Assembly (NCBI RefSeq): GCF_009735585.1
Contig: NZ_VJVW01000003.1
Location: forward strand, 310,001 to 374,000
Reading direction: 5' to 3'
Length of the DNA stretch: 64,000 nt
DNA from: Christiangramia aestuarii
Lineage (GTDB): Bacteria; Bacteroidota; Bacteroidia; Flavobacteriales; Flavobacteriaceae
Shown: positions 9,501 through 18,195 of the stretch, one piece after another
Position numbering within the stretch: the stretch's first letter is position 1
Layout of the letters: every line of letters starts with the position of its first letter
Made by a program: the position numbers and the translations under genes
Notes under the pieces: generated by a model
The model's database searches: none
What the model was told of the DNA's origin: nothing
The model's input: only the letters and a program-made list of their open reading frames with translations

Positions 9501-11517
9501 TTTCAGGAATTTTAAACTCGCGGCCCTTCTTAATTATTTGAACCCGGAAAATGAACTCGCTACCGGGCAGCTGAATGGAAATGTAGTTTACGAGGAACCT
9601 TTTGGAGAGACAGGTTTGCTCGCAGATATGGAGATAAACCAGTTTAAGGTGATGGGCGTTGACCTGAATACCCTGAGCCTGGAAGGGAATTCCTCCGGTT
9701 TTAGTGAATACGATTTTAATATGGCCATTAAGGGAGGAGAAGTAGACCTTGATCTTCAGGGCACCTATACCGCAGCAGACCCTTCGGCAAAAATAGACAT
9801 GAACCTTGACCTTAACAAGGTTCAAATGAGCGCGCTTGAAGGATTTTCCCAGGGTGAGATCAAGAACGGCAGTGGTTCCTTTTCTGGTAATATCAGTCTG
9901 GACGGGACGATTCTGGAGCCACAATATGATGGCAGGCTTGATTTCAACCAGGCAAAATTCAATATAGCGGTGCTTAACGCTGCCTTTATTCTTCCAGATG
10001 AAAGTCTTCGACTGGATAATGACGGAGTATATTTCAGCAATTTTAATATACAGGATACCAATAAGAATTCGGTAGTATTGAATGGCGAGGTCTCTACAAA
10101 AAACCTGTTGAATCCAGGTTTTGACCTCAAGGTGAACGCAGAAGATTTCAGACTGTTGAATTCAACAAAGGAGGATAACGACCTTTTTTACGGAACTGCG
10201 GTAATAGATGTGGACGCCAGTATAAAAGGAGACCTGAACCTTCCCGAGATCGATATGAACCTGGATATTAAGGAGAGTACCAATTTCACCTATGTGATCC
10301 CCGAAACCGAATTACAGATCAAGGAAAGAGATGGAGTAGTGATCTTTGTAAATAAAGAAGACCCGTACGCCATCCTGTCTGAAACCGAGGAGGAATCTTA
10401 CGTGATCTCTGGTTATGATATATTTTCCAGGCTCACGGTAGACGAAGGAGCCACTTTTAACGTCATCCTTAATCCGGAAACCGGCGACAAGTTCCAGGTC
10501 CAGGGCGAAGGGGATCTTATTTTTAATATGTACCCTAACGGGCGTACTGCTCTAACCGGAATCTATGATATCAATGACGGTTTCTACGAAGTAAGCCTGT
10601 ATAACCTGGTAAAACGCAGGTTCGATATAGCCGATGGCAGCCGTGTTTCCTGGGCTGGAGATCCATTGGATGCGCAGCTGGACGTAAGGGCCATCTACAG
10701 GGTAGAAACTTCGGCCTCATCTCTTATGGCCACAAGTTTATCTGCTACAGATCCGCAAATTACCCAGAGATATCGCCAGGAATTACCATTTTTGGTTTAT
10801 CTGAAAGTAGAAGGTGACCTGATGGAGCCTAAGATCACTTTCAATCTCGATATGCCTCAGGATGCTCAGGGAGCTGTTGGCGGGCAGGTATTTGGCAGGG
10901 TGCAACAATTGAACAACCAGGAAGCTGAACTCAATAAGCAGGTATTTTCACTGCTTGTGCTCAATCGTTTCTTCCCGGATTCGGGGAGCGATGGCAGCCA
11001 GGGTGGAACTCTTTCCGTAGCCCGGGACAATCTTAATTCAGCATTGTCTGACCAGTTGAACATGCTGTCCAGCAAAATACTCGGAGAGAGCGGCGTGAAG
11101 CTGAATTTTGAATTGGATAGTTTTACCGATTACCAGGGTAAGAATCCCGAAGACAGGACCCAGCTAGGCATCAGCGCCCAGAAAGCCTTTATGGAAGATA
11201 GGTTGATCGTAGAAGTTGGGAGCGAAGTAGATATCCAGGGAGGTAACCAGGAAGGGCAGGAGACCAGCCCGGTGATAGGGAATGTGAGCATCTCATATTT
11301 ACTGGATAGGAGCGGGGTGTGGCGTTTGAAGGGATTCAGTAAAAGCCAGTATGAGAACGTGATAGACGGGCAGCTGGTGGTGAGCGGGATCGCCCTGATA
11401 TTTACCAAGGAATTCAATAAATTCAAGAATATGTTCGAAAAGGCGGTAATGGAAAAGGTGGGCAAGGAAAAAGAGAACAAATCTGAAAAGCAAGAAAGTT
11501 CTGAAAATGAGAATTAG
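6517..11517 (+). CDS. tamB: TamB/DUF490-family translocation and assembly protein
   Basis: This giant protein has 1666 residues. It has a single N-terminal membrane anchor (about 12-33), a very long series of beta-strand repeats typical of AsmA/TamB proteins, and a C-terminal DUF490 region (about 1200-1620, with GIYDINDGFYEVSLY and QVFSLLVLNRFF). TamB-type proteins span the periplasm with a hydrophobic groove and assist outer membrane protein assembly or phospholipid transport. The last ~20 residues are a Lys/Glu/Ser tail. It starts at TTG directly after ctaat. The tamL gene starts within its last 11 bases, so the two products are translationally linked partners. Confidence 0.93.
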   Translation: MSDKKKKLIKVLKILGKIFLGILILILLLILFVRSPWGQNIIKDKLISSIEDKTGAEISLDKLFIQFDGDIQLDDLLILDLQGDTIAYAGSLRANIPLLPLIKGNSFSLDELEANKLTARVIRKDSVSGFNYEFLLEPYAVDTTQTQSTDTTSAPMSINIGNIDLKDFDIAYRDDVSGIDTKVKFQSLQLEFSKTDLQQMVFRADKVQLSKADINYVQTRPFPESDSEPPPLPILSVEDFELNEVNLKYDSQPDSLSSEVALNEFSLKNGDFDLKNNEIKTNALRFADSRVSLQLRQTATDTNQVSGQTSEFQWPDWKLKLGEIDIDNNQVQYSLNEAKVKKGEFDPNAISLDSLVFRSPGISYENKKAEVEIEQFRFKEGSGINLNEFKIAASISDTIFNIDGLDIGLNSNILQGSFTANYGSLARFINQPEKADLNLDLNNLRLDVNEIFRFQPSLKQNDYLRSLAASPVLGNIKANGNLDILNINPVNINWNNTRISGRGQIMNLQDPDNLIFDLPNVSLRSSRSDLVKFVKEEDLGLKLPENIAFEGSIKGTPSNIQTNSVLTTSEGSLKLDGKFNMGDRIVFDAKVQGDSIALGNLLQNEALGKIQLKVTASGSGNSLEDLDAKLESEIGSFTYNGYEFRKIEINGELEKGKGPISLNYKDENLNLDAQTRVELDSVSPRIDYKVNLEGADLEALGITQRSIKTGFKLDGWYKGNSTAYELEAKIIDGVSVYNNETYLLGSFDAKAYVREDTTSVSVNNRILELDLRSNASPGDFTAAIDRHFRRYISEDFQEDSINNPVNLNLDVQINESPILNEVFLVNLEELDTVNINIDFREKERSLDASVSIPYINYYSSQVDSLRLEMRSDPNDLKFDLAFNELNSGPLAIKKTILTGEVVDRKLALDFSSIYEQEQLVHVNSVLNFQGDTLKFHINPQELILNRKQWDIDSGNQISFATEYLDFENFRLFRNDQEMQLSNDKPGIEKEHLSLDFRNFKLAALLNYLNPENELATGQLNGNVVYEEPFGETGLLADMEINQFKVMGVDLNTLSLEGNSSGFSEYDFNMAIKGGEVDLDLQGTYTAADPSAKIDMNLDLNKVQMSALEGFSQGEIKNGSGSFSGNISLDGTILEPQYDGRLDFNQAKFNIAVLNAAFILPDESLRLDNDGVYFSNFNIQDTNKNSVVLNGEVSTKNLLNPGFDLKVNAEDFRLLNSTKEDNDLFYGTAVIDVDASIKGDLNLPEIDMNLDIKESTNFTYVIPETELQIKERDGVVIFVNKEDPYAILSETEEESYVISGYDIFSRLTVDEGATFNVILNPETGDKFQVQGEGDLIFNMYPNGRTALTGIYDINDGFYEVSLYNLVKRRFDIADGSRVSWAGDPLDAQLDVRAIYRVETSASSLMATSLSATDPQITQRYRQELPFLVYLKVEGDLMEPKITFNLDMPQDAQGAVGGQVFGRVQQLNNQEAELNKQVFSLLVLNRFFPDSGSDGSQGGTLSVARDNLNSALSDQLNMLSSKILGESGVKLNFELDSFTDYQGKNPEDRTQLGISAQKAFMEDRLIVEVGSEVDIQGGNQEGQETSPVIGNVSISYLLDRSGVWRLKGFSKSQYENVIDGQLVVSGIALIFTKEFNKFKNMFEKAVMEKVGKEKENKSEKQESSENEN

Positions 11518-13843
11518 TTTTAAAAATACAGCCGCTATTTTGATTCTTTTTGGCTTTATTCAGGCCTGTAGCGTGAGGAAGTTCATTCCCGAAGATGAGT
11601 TTCTTTATACCGGGGCAGAACTCAGCATAGAATCAGATACCAGCATTACCGAAAAAGGCAAGGTAAAAAATGAACTTACCGAAGTTCTTAGACCCGAACC
11701 CAATTCTAAATTCCTGGGCGGTTACCCCGGCCTTTATTTTTATTATAAGGCCCAGCGGGAGAAACCCGGTTTTATCAATAAATTCCTGAACAAGAAGATA
11801 GGGGAGGAGCCGGTCTATTTATCTGATGTAGACCTTGCCAATACAGAAGACCTGCTAATTAACCGACTGGAAAATCGTGGTTTTTTCTATAGCCGGGCCA
11901 GTTCTGAAACTGAAAAGGACGAAGATGCAAAAACCGGTCGTGCTTTATACGAACTAAATGTTCCTGCTCCCTATAAGATGGAGACCTATCAGTTGGAATC
12001 AGATTCCCTGCTGGTTTACCAGGAGATACAGGATAATCTGGAAAAAAGCCTATTGAAAAAAGGGGGGCGTTTTGATCTTCCGAAACTTAAGAATGAACGT
12101 GAACGTATAGACCAGCATCTAAAGAAAGCGGGATATTATAACTTCAATCCCGGTTTCCTGATCTTCGAGGCCGACACGAATCAATACGATCAAAAAAGGT
12201 TCGATCTATATCTAAGGCTTAAGAAGGATGTTCCACCAAAATCTGTGATCCCTTACCAGATCTCTAATGTAAATGTCTATCCTAATTACAACGTAGATGA
12301 AGATTCCCTCAAGCGTGGGTACGACCGTTATAATGAGAAGAATTATTTGCAGGAAGATATATTCTTTAAACCTAAATACCTGGATCCCTATATCCTAATT
12401 GAGACCGGTGATAAATACGACCCGGTTAAGTCCAGGAATACCAGCAGAAGACTAGGGACCATAGGAGTGTATAAATTCGTGAATATAAGGTACGATGAAA
12501 TTGACACCCTGGCTACCGATAGCCTGGGACTTCTGGAAGCAAACATATTCCTTTCTCCGTTAAAGAAAAGGGCTATCCGGGCAGAACTGCAGGCCCTTAC
12601 CAAGTCTAACAGTTTCGCCGGTCCGCACCTTGCACTTACCTTTACCAACCGTAACCTCTTTAAAGGCGGAGAAACTTTCAATACCTCTTTGAATGTAGGC
12701 TATGAATTTCAGTTCGGGAATGGGAATACCCCCGGCAGGAATTCCGTGCAATTAGGCCTGGACAATGACCTTATAATTCCGCGGCTTATATTCCCGGTAA
12801 AGATCAACAACAATTTTTTTAAATATGATATTCCTAAGACCAAGATCAGCCTGGGCGCAGATTATCTAAGGCGAAGCCAGTTATTCACGCTCGCTTCGGC
12901 GAATACCTCCTTTGGTTATTTCTGGAATGCTAATCGTTATGTGACCCACGAATTCAATCCTATTAGCCTTAATTATGTGAGGCTTACAGATGTTACCGAA
13001 GAATTCCAGGATATCCTTAATGATAATCCTTTCCTGGAAAGCAGTTTTGACCAGGAATTCATTGCCGGGTTAACTTATTCCTTTATCTACAACGGTCTTA
13101 TAGATACTCAAAAGCAGCATGCTTTTTTCCTTAACGCCAATTTTGACATGGCTGGGAACACCATGAGCCTTTTTGGCAAGGAGGCCGCAGATGGTAACAA
13201 GGAAGTGCTAGGCCTCGAATATGCCCAATATGCCAAACTGGATATAGACCTAAGGTATCACTTAAGGATGCCCAAGGAGCAGGTGATCGCCACCCGGCTT
13301 TTTGCCGGTTATGGTCATCCTTACGGGAATTCAGAAGTTATGCCCTTTAGTAAGCAATATTTTTCCGGTGGACCATACAGCGTGAGGGCTTTCAGGACCA
13401 GGTCTCTTGGGCCCGGAACTTTTGATCCTAATGCTGAAAACCTCCTGTCCGATGTAAATGATGATCCAGATAATCCAGACGATAATGATATAGGATATCG
13501 AGACCAAACCGGGAATATTCGCCTCGAGGCCAATGCCGAATACAGGTTTCCCATAGTAACCTATTTGAACGGAGCTTTCTTTGTGGATGCGGGGAACGTT
13601 TGGACTTCAGATGCCAATCCTGAAACCACCAATGTCTCCGGAAGTACAGGTAAATTCGGTTCAGATTTTATGAATGAACTTGGGATAGGTATTGGTACCG
13701 GCCTTAGGGTAGATATCCAAAGTTTTGTAATTAGGTTCGATCTGGCCTTCCCGATGCACGATCCACGGGAGCCTAAAGGGGAACGCTGGGTTTACGATTT
13801 TGGAAACCCGATCTTCAATTTCGCGATAGGATATCCTTTTTAA
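11507..13843 (+). CDS. tamL: TamL: lipid-anchored BamA/TamA-family outer membrane protein
   Basis: The protein has 778 residues. Its signal peptide ends at GFIQAC with the lipobox Cys at residue 21, so it is a lipoprotein as well as a beta-barrel. That combination defines the Bacteroidota TamL version of TamA. POTRA-like domains fill about residues 30-360; the Omp85 barrel (about 370-778) contains FSGGPYSVRAFRTRSLGPG, the conserved loop-6 region, and ends NFAIGYPF with an aromatic C-terminus. It overlaps tamB by 11 bases and should act with it in inserting proteins into or building the outer membrane. Its stop codon overlaps the convergent upp stop in the palindrome ttaa. Confidence 0.92.
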   Translation: MRISFKNTAAILILFGFIQACSVRKFIPEDEFLYTGAELSIESDTSITEKGKVKNELTEVLRPEPNSKFLGGYPGLYFYYKAQREKPGFINKFLNKKIGEEPVYLSDVDLANTEDLLINRLENRGFFYSRASSETEKDEDAKTGRALYELNVPAPYKMETYQLESDSLLVYQEIQDNLEKSLLKKGGRFDLPKLKNERERIDQHLKKAGYYNFNPGFLIFEADTNQYDQKRFDLYLRLKKDVPPKSVIPYQISNVNVYPNYNVDEDSLKRGYDRYNEKNYLQEDIFFKPKYLDPYILIETGDKYDPVKSRNTSRRLGTIGVYKFVNIRYDEIDTLATDSLGLLEANIFLSPLKKRAIRAELQALTKSNSFAGPHLALTFTNRNLFKGGETFNTSLNVGYEFQFGNGNTPGRNSVQLGLDNDLIIPRLIFPVKINNNFFKYDIPKTKISLGADYLRRSQLFTLASANTSFGYFWNANRYVTHEFNPISLNYVRLTDVTEEFQDILNDNPFLESSFDQEFIAGLTYSFIYNGLIDTQKQHAFFLNANFDMAGNTMSLFGKEAADGNKEVLGLEYAQYAKLDIDLRYHLRMPKEQVIATRLFAGYGHPYGNSEVMPFSKQYFSGGPYSVRAFRTRSLGPGTFDPNAENLLSDVNDDPDNPDDNDIGYRDQTGNIRLEANAEYRFPIVTYLNGAFFVDAGNVWTSDANPETTNVSGSTGKFGSDFMNELGIGIGTGLRVDIQSFVIRFDLAFPMHDPREPKGERWVYDFGNPIFNFAIGYPF

Positions 13844-14499
13844 TGCTGAAGCTTATTGCCGTAACAAAGATCACCGGCATCTCCAAGGCCTGGAACTATA
13901 TAACCATTATTATCCAGTTCATGGTCTATGGTCGCTATCCAGAGTTTGGAATCTTCAGGAAATTCAGATTTTAAATATTCCACCCCTTCGTCTGAACCAA
14001 TTACTGACACCAAGTGGATCTTTGCTGGTTTACCCATAGGCTCGAGTGCCTTAAGCACATTGGCAAAGGATCTTCCTGTGGCCAGCATGGGATCTGCCAG
14101 TACAAGAGTTTTTCCTTCCAGGGAAGGTGAGGCCAGGTACTCTACCAAAATCTCGAATTTCTCATCGTTATCGGGATGATGTCGGTATGCTGAAATAAAA
14201 GAATTTTCAGCATCATCAAAATAGTTCAGAATTCCCTGGTGCAATGGCAGCCCGGCACGCAGGATAGAGCATATTACCAGCTCATCCTTTGGCAGGTTAA
14301 TTTCTGCCTTACCCAGAGGAGTATTTACCTCCTTGGCTTCGTAATGAAGTTCCTTGCTCAGTTCGTATGCCATTATCTCACCAAGCCTTTCGATATTCCT
14401 GCGAAACCGCATACGGTCTGCCTGTATGCCGGTATCTCTCAATTGAGAAATGAATTTGCTGGCGATAGAGTTGGTCTTAAGGATTTCCTGAACCTTCAT
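13840..14499 (-). CDS. upp: Uracil phosphoribosyltransferase
   Basis: The protein has 219 residues and includes the PRPP-binding loop VLADPMLATGRS (about 133-144). It also has ICSILRAGLPLHQGI and the uracil-binding C-terminal YIVPGLGDAGDLCYGN. It salvages uracil to UMP using PRPP in the cytoplasm. It is convergent with tamL and their stop codons share four bases, with no room for a terminator between them. A promoter with TAAATTTG (complement of 14528-14535) and TTG 22 bases further upstream precedes the gene. Confidence 0.96.
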   Translation of the reverse strand: MKVQEILKTNSIASKFISQLRDTGIQADRMRFRRNIERLGEIMAYELSKELHYEAKEVNTPLGKAEINLPKDELVICSILRAGLPLHQGILNYFDDAENSFISAYRHHPDNDEKFEILVEYLASPSLEGKTLVLADPMLATGRSFANVLKALEPMGKPAKIHLVSVIGSDEGVEYLKSEFPEDSKLWIATIDHELDNNGYIVPGLGDAGDLCYGNKLQH

Positions 14500-14527
14500 T
14501 TTGAACTGGGTTTAATATTTGAGTTTT

Positions 14528-14560
14528 CAAATTTAAGGTTTTCCAAAGAGAATATGGCAA
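14528..14560 (-). promoter_or_regulatory. Candidate upp promoter
   Basis: On the minus strand a perfect -7 element TAAATTTG (14535 to 14528) is preceded, after 22 bases, by a TTG -33 element. Transcription would start about 20 bases before the ATG. Confidence 0.5.
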
Positions 14561-14700
14561 CTGCAAATAAACCCTAAAATACTTTACTGAGATTCAGGTT
14601 CTTGTATTAGAATGCTAAAAAACTGCTGCCTGAATCTTATTTCTAAATAATTTAAAATAAAAATGTAAATTTATGTGGTAACATTCTTAAAATCAGTTCT

Positions 14701-15081
14701 ATGGTTAGTAATTGTGATGCTTTCTCCTCTTTCTCCACAAATGATATGAACAAAGCCAAGGAATTCTACGGGGAAGTACTTGGACTAAAATATAATGAGA
14801 ACCGCCTGGGACTGTTGGAATTGGACCCCGAACACTGTTCTGTACTAATCTACCCAAAAGAAGATCATATGCCGGCAGATTTTACAGTATTGAACTTCTA
14901 TGTAACAGATATTGAAAAACAGGTAGAAGAACTGAGCCAGAAAGGGGTAGAATTCGAAAAATATGATGGCAAGATAAAAACCAATGAAAAGGGTATACAT
15001 CGGGGGATAGATACCCCCGCCATTGCCTGGTTCAAGGATCCTGCCGGTAATATTTTATCGCTTATTGAACAAAAGAACTGA
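14701..15081 (+). CDS. VOC-family (glyoxalase-fold) protein
   Basis: This 126-residue protein has the paired beta-alpha-beta-beta-beta modules of the vicinal oxygen chelate fold: DMNKAKEFYGEVLGLKY at about residues 16-32, and FKDPAGNILSLIEQ at the end. The family includes glyoxalases, dioxygenases and antibiotic-binding proteins; too few metal ligands are visible to name a reaction. It is followed with no gap by a SnoaL-like gene, so they are probably cotranslated. A 9-base inverted repeat (14590-14598 / 14629-14637) lies upstream and a -7-like taaattta is at about 14665. Confidence 0.85.
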   Translation: MVSNCDAFSSFSTNDMNKAKEFYGEVLGLKYNENRLGLLELDPEHCSVLIYPKEDHMPADFTVLNFYVTDIEKQVEELSQKGVEFEKYDGKIKTNEKGIHRGIDTPAIAWFKDPAGNILSLIEQKN

Positions 15082-15084
15082 GTG

Positions 15085-15453
15085 ATGAAAGAAAGAGATA
15101 AGTTGATCAAAAAACTGAACGAAGCCTTTGCGAATTGCGATGTGGAGTTCCTTGCCAAAAGCGTTACCGACGATATCGTCTGGAAGATCATTGGTGAAAA
15201 AGATATTTCTGGTAAGAAAGAATTCGAGAAATCCCTTGATCGTATGAAACATGGCGGACCTACCGAGATCAAGGTGAAAGATATCATCAATGCCGGTGAA
15301 AAATCGGTGGTGGAGGGCATCGTGGAATTCTATGTGGAACCCGGAAAGAAAAAGAAATATGCCTTTTGCGATGTATATATTTTTTCAGAAAAGGATGACT
15401 CCAAATTCAGGGAACTGCGCACTTACGTGACACAGTTGAAAAAGAAAGCTTAG
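15085..15453 (+). CDS. SnoaL-like / NTF2-fold small protein
   Basis: This 122-residue protein has the cone-shaped NTF2-like pattern: helical start KLIKKLNEAFANCDVEFL, then VTDDIVWKIIGEKDISGK, then long beta strands. The fold serves polyketide cyclases, isomerases and many proteins of unknown reaction. The ATG at 15085 is preferred; a GTG one codon earlier (15082) directly abuts the VOC stop. Substrate unknown. Confidence 0.75.
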   Translation: MKERDKLIKKLNEAFANCDVEFLAKSVTDDIVWKIIGEKDISGKKEFEKSLDRMKHGGPTEIKVKDIINAGEKSVVEGIVEFYVEPGKKKKYAFCDVYIFSEKDDSKFRELRTYVTQLKKKA

Positions 15454-15506
15454 CGACTGGCTGAATTTTTAATAATACTGAAGTTTAAAATTTTTAATTT
15501 ATAGAT

Positions 15507-16148
15507 ATGAAAATTCTAATCACTTTTTTAAGCCTGGCCTTTTTTAGTTCAGATTATGTCTGTAAAAAAGATGCCGGTAAAAACTTGGATCCCTGGTACG
15601 GGATTGAGTTAATGGCAATGGAAAGCCCCGACATTTATGAATATCTGGAGGAAACAAAAGAATCTCTGGAAATGAGCGTGGAAGATCTTTCTGAAGAGCA
15701 AATGCAATTTAAACCAGATGATGATAGCTGGTCTATAGCAGAGATCGTTGAGCACATCGTCATTGTAGAGGGCGCCCTTGAAGGAATGCTAAAAGGAAAG
15801 ATAGAAAGCGGGGAGACCCCGGACCAAAAAGCAGAAGTAAAAATGACCGATGATCAGGTACTGGGATTGATAACCGATCGTAGTTCGAAAATACAGACCC
15901 AGGACCAGTTCGTGCCTTCTGGAAAATTTATGAGTGCAGATGAGGCACTTAGTGAATTCAATGATCACCGGAAAGAGATGACGAACTGGTTGAAAAGTAC
16001 AGACGTGGATATGCGTAATTATGTGAATGAATTTCCTTTTGGAAAGATAGATGCCTATCAAACCTTATTGTTTATGGTAGGTCATACCGAAAGACATACC
16101 GCGCAAATCGAAGAGGTGAAATCCAATCCCGATTTTCCGGAAGAATAG
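15507..16148 (+). CDS. DinB-family four-helix protein with an N-terminal export signal
   Basis: The protein has 213 residues. The first ~19 are hydrophobic and look like a signal peptide, although the Cys at 19 is not in a standard lipobox. The rest is a DinB/YfiT fold with the three expected metal-ligand histidines, H83 (EIVEHIV), H193 and H197 (GHTERHTAQ). Cytoplasmic family members include bacillithiol transferases and other metal-dependent thiol S-transferases; an exported one suggests a periplasmic role. A strong terminator follows. Confidence 0.82.
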   Translation: MKILITFLSLAFFSSDYVCKKDAGKNLDPWYGIELMAMESPDIYEYLEETKESLEMSVEDLSEEQMQFKPDDDSWSIAEIVEHIVIVEGALEGMLKGKIESGETPDQKAEVKMTDDQVLGLITDRSSKIQTQDQFVPSGKFMSADEALSEFNDHRKEMTNWLKSTDVDMRNYVNEFPFGKIDAYQTLLFMVGHTERHTAQIEEVKSNPDFPEE

Positions 16149-16168
16149 CAGTTAGCAAAAAATTTATG

Positions 16169-16206
16169 ACCGGGTTGCTCATTTAGAGTTCCCGGTTTTT
16201 TTTTTG
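16169..16206 (+). terminator. Terminator after the DinB-family gene
   Basis: Arms accggg (16170-16175) and cccggt (16192-16197) are followed by a run of about ten T. Confidence 0.85.
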
Positions 16207-16243
16207 CCTTACCTCCTGAAATACAGGATAACTAACACCGGGA

Positions 16244-16276
16244 TTGACGAACTTTAATATTTTGGCTGTATTTTTG
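16244..16276 (+). promoter_or_regulatory. Candidate promoter for the exported protein gene at 16310
   Basis: TTG at 16244-16246 and a perfect -7 element tatttttg at 16269-16276 are separated by 22 bases. Transcription would start near 16283, about 27 bases before the ATG. Confidence 0.55.
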
Positions 16277-16309
16277 ATATATTGATAGTCTAAACTTCAA
16301 TCAACAACA

Positions 16310-16930
16310 ATGAAGATCAAATTACTCTTTCTAGGGATGTTCGGCATAAGCCTGGCTGCATCTGCCCAGGTTGAAATTCCGCGGACCACAAATACAGGTC
16401 CTATCATCAGGGCTGAAGAATCTACTTCTAGCGGTTTCCCTATTCTTAAACGTGAGGAGGCCGAAACTGAGTCAAGGTTCTTAAAAGAAAAACCAAAACC
16501 CATAGACCTTCGCGAGAATCCGAACGGGCTTATGACCGAGGCAGATGTGATCAAGAAGAAATGGAGCAAAGATAACGAGATCAAAGAAGAGTACAGGAGA
16601 GACCAGAGCCTGGGAAGTGTGGTGACCCAAGGAAAATTCGTTGAAGTTTATTGCCGGGACCATCAGTATATAGATGGTGACAAGGTACAGATCTTTGTAA
16701 ATGGTGCGCTTGTGGCTAGAAGTGTAAACCTTACCGCGGGCTACCAACCAATTTTAGTGACGCTTCAGGATGGTTTCAACAGCATTCAGTTCGTGGCATT
16801 GAACCAGGGTAGTTCAGGTCCTAATACTGCTGAATTAAGAGTATTGAGTGAGAAAGGGGATCAGCTGGCCAAAAAGGAATGGAACCTTCTTACCGGGGCA
16901 AAAGCGGAACTTATCGTGGTTAAAAATTAG
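16310..16930 (+). CDS. Exported protein of unknown function
   Basis: The product has 206 residues. A clear signal peptide ends at ASA/Q (cut before residue 20). The mature N-terminal half is charged and low in hydrophobics. The C-terminal half (about 105-206) looks like a single beta-sandwich: it contains VEVYCRDHQYIDGDKVQIFV and ends with a strand-rich segment. I recognise no named family. It is monocistronic, with its own promoter and terminator, and is probably periplasmic. Confidence 0.7.
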   Translation: MKIKLLFLGMFGISLAASAQVEIPRTTNTGPIIRAEESTSSGFPILKREEAETESRFLKEKPKPIDLRENPNGLMTEADVIKKKWSKDNEIKEEYRRDQSLGSVVTQGKFVEVYCRDHQYIDGDKVQIFVNGALVARSVNLTAGYQPILVTLQDGFNSIQFVALNQGSSGPNTAELRVLSEKGDQLAKKEWNLLTGAKAELIVVKN

Positions 16931-16951
16931 ATCAGAAAAACAAATTAAGAG

Positions 16952-16981
16952 AAGAGCCAGTAAAACCCGGCTCTTTCTATT
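16952..16981. terminator. Bidirectional terminator
   Basis: Arms aagagcc (16952-16958) and ggctctt (16969-16975) lie between two convergent genes. T- and A-rich flanks fit a terminator for both. Confidence 0.75.
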
Positions 16982-17464
16982 TTAAGCCTTAAGATCTTCC
17001 AGGATCTTGATCTGCCTAACGGTTCTTTTTATCTTGTCCCGGTGGCTCTCTAAAAGTGCCTTGATCTCGGGGCTAAGAATATTTTTTTCAAGCTTTTCTT
17101 CATATTCCTTTAAACTGGCCTTTTCGCCCCTTATACATTCCTCGAGGATTGCTTCGTCGTCTTTTTTACTCCAGGTACTTTTTACATCCATCCAAAAGCG
17201 GTGAATTGTTCCCAGGGCGCTTCCGGTATTTTTATCCTTAGGATGCTCATTTAGCATATGTATATGTTTGTCAAGTTCAGTAGCAAAATGATTGCGTTGC
17301 ACAGCCTGTCCTTTTATAAAATTTCTTAGGTCAGGGTTGCTGGTATGCTCCAGCGCTTTTTTATAACCTTTCTCTGCATCATAATTCTTTTCCAAAAGGG
17401 TGGTAAGTATATGCACCAGGTTTTTATGGCTGGCCTCCCTGGCCGATTCTCGTGTAGTTCTCAT
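16982..17464 (-). CDS. DUF2383/PA2169-family four-helix-bundle protein
   Basis: This 160-residue all-helical protein has the ferritin-like DUF2383 pattern: HKNLVHILTTLLEKNYDAEK, then NHFATELDKHIHMLNEHPKD, and a C-terminal helix with ESHRDKIKRTVRQIKILED. Its biochemical role is unknown; family members are often stress- or stationary-phase-associated. No signal peptide. It sits beside cupin, UspA and dodecin genes, which fits a general stress group. Confidence 0.85.
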   Translation of the reverse strand: MRTTRESAREASHKNLVHILTTLLEKNYDAEKGYKKALEHTSNPDLRNFIKGQAVQRNHFATELDKHIHMLNEHPKDKNTGSALGTIHRFWMDVKSTWSKKDDEAILEECIRGEKASLKEYEEKLEKNILSPEIKALLESHRDKIKRTVRQIKILEDLKA

Positions 17465-17711
17465 AACAGTGAATTTTATTGATTTTTACCTATATAAATT
17501 TAAACCAAAAACGAAAATTCAACAGCTTGAAGTACAGTTTTTTATATGATGAAAATCATATTTCCAAGCATTTTTATACAACGATATTAGGTATAAGTAC
17601 CCATTTCCTGAAGCCTGAGAATCTGTTATATTATTTGGTTGATACGTAGAAGATCCTTCGTTTAGGTAATTCTGCGAAAAAGAGTTAATAACCAATTAAA
17701 TCCTAATCAAA

Positions 17712-18176
17712 ATGAATGCTATTATTAAAAACATCAGGTCAACGGCTTTCCTGTTCCTTATGGCAGGTTTATGCTTTATTTTAAACTCCTATGGTCAGGC
17801 TGAAAATTCGGTAGCAATAAATATTCACGATAGCAGTATGGAATGGGGCAATTGCCCGGAGATCATTCCCAACGGTTGTAATGTAGCCATTCTGCATGGC
17901 GATCCCGCTAAGAACAATGCAGATGCTGTTTTCAAATTTCAGCCGGGAACAGATATCCCGGAACACTGGCATAATTCTGCAGAAAGAATGATTCTTATCC
18001 AGGGGGAGATGACCGTAACCTATGAAGGTGAAGCTACTAAAACCCTAAAGTCTGGGTATTATGCCTATGGACCTTCTAAAAAACCCCATAAGGCAAAATG
18101 CGTAGGTAACGAACCCTGCCTGCTGTATGTTGCCTTTGAGAAACCTGTAGACGCTTTCGCCGGAACGGGGAAATGA
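17712..18176 (+). CDS. Exported cupin-domain protein
   Basis: The protein has 154 residues with a signal peptide (about 1-29, cut after SYGQ or nearby). It is a single conserved cupin barrel with a complete metal site, H85, H87, E91 (EHWHNSAERM) and H126 (PSKKPHKAKC). Two cysteine pairs (NCPE/NGCN and KC/PCLL) could form disulfides in the periplasm. Cupins with this site can be dioxygenases, isomerases or ligand-binding proteins; the reaction is unknown. The 247 bases upstream hold no gene, and no convincing promoter was found there. Confidence 0.85.
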   Translation: MNAIIKNIRSTAFLFLMAGLCFILNSYGQAENSVAINIHDSSMEWGNCPEIIPNGCNVAILHGDPAKNNADAVFKFQPGTDIPEHWHNSAERMILIQGEMTVTYEGEATKTLKSGYYAYGPSKKPHKAKCVGNEPCLLYVAFEKPVDAFAGTGK

Positions 18177-18195
18177 TAAATTTCAAAAAATTAGG

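Noticed and set aside
14590-14637. 9-base inverted repeat (agattcagg / cctgaatct) before the VOC gene
   Set aside because: There is no matching second copy or regulator nearby, and the spacing of 30 bases is long for an operator. It was noted but not called.
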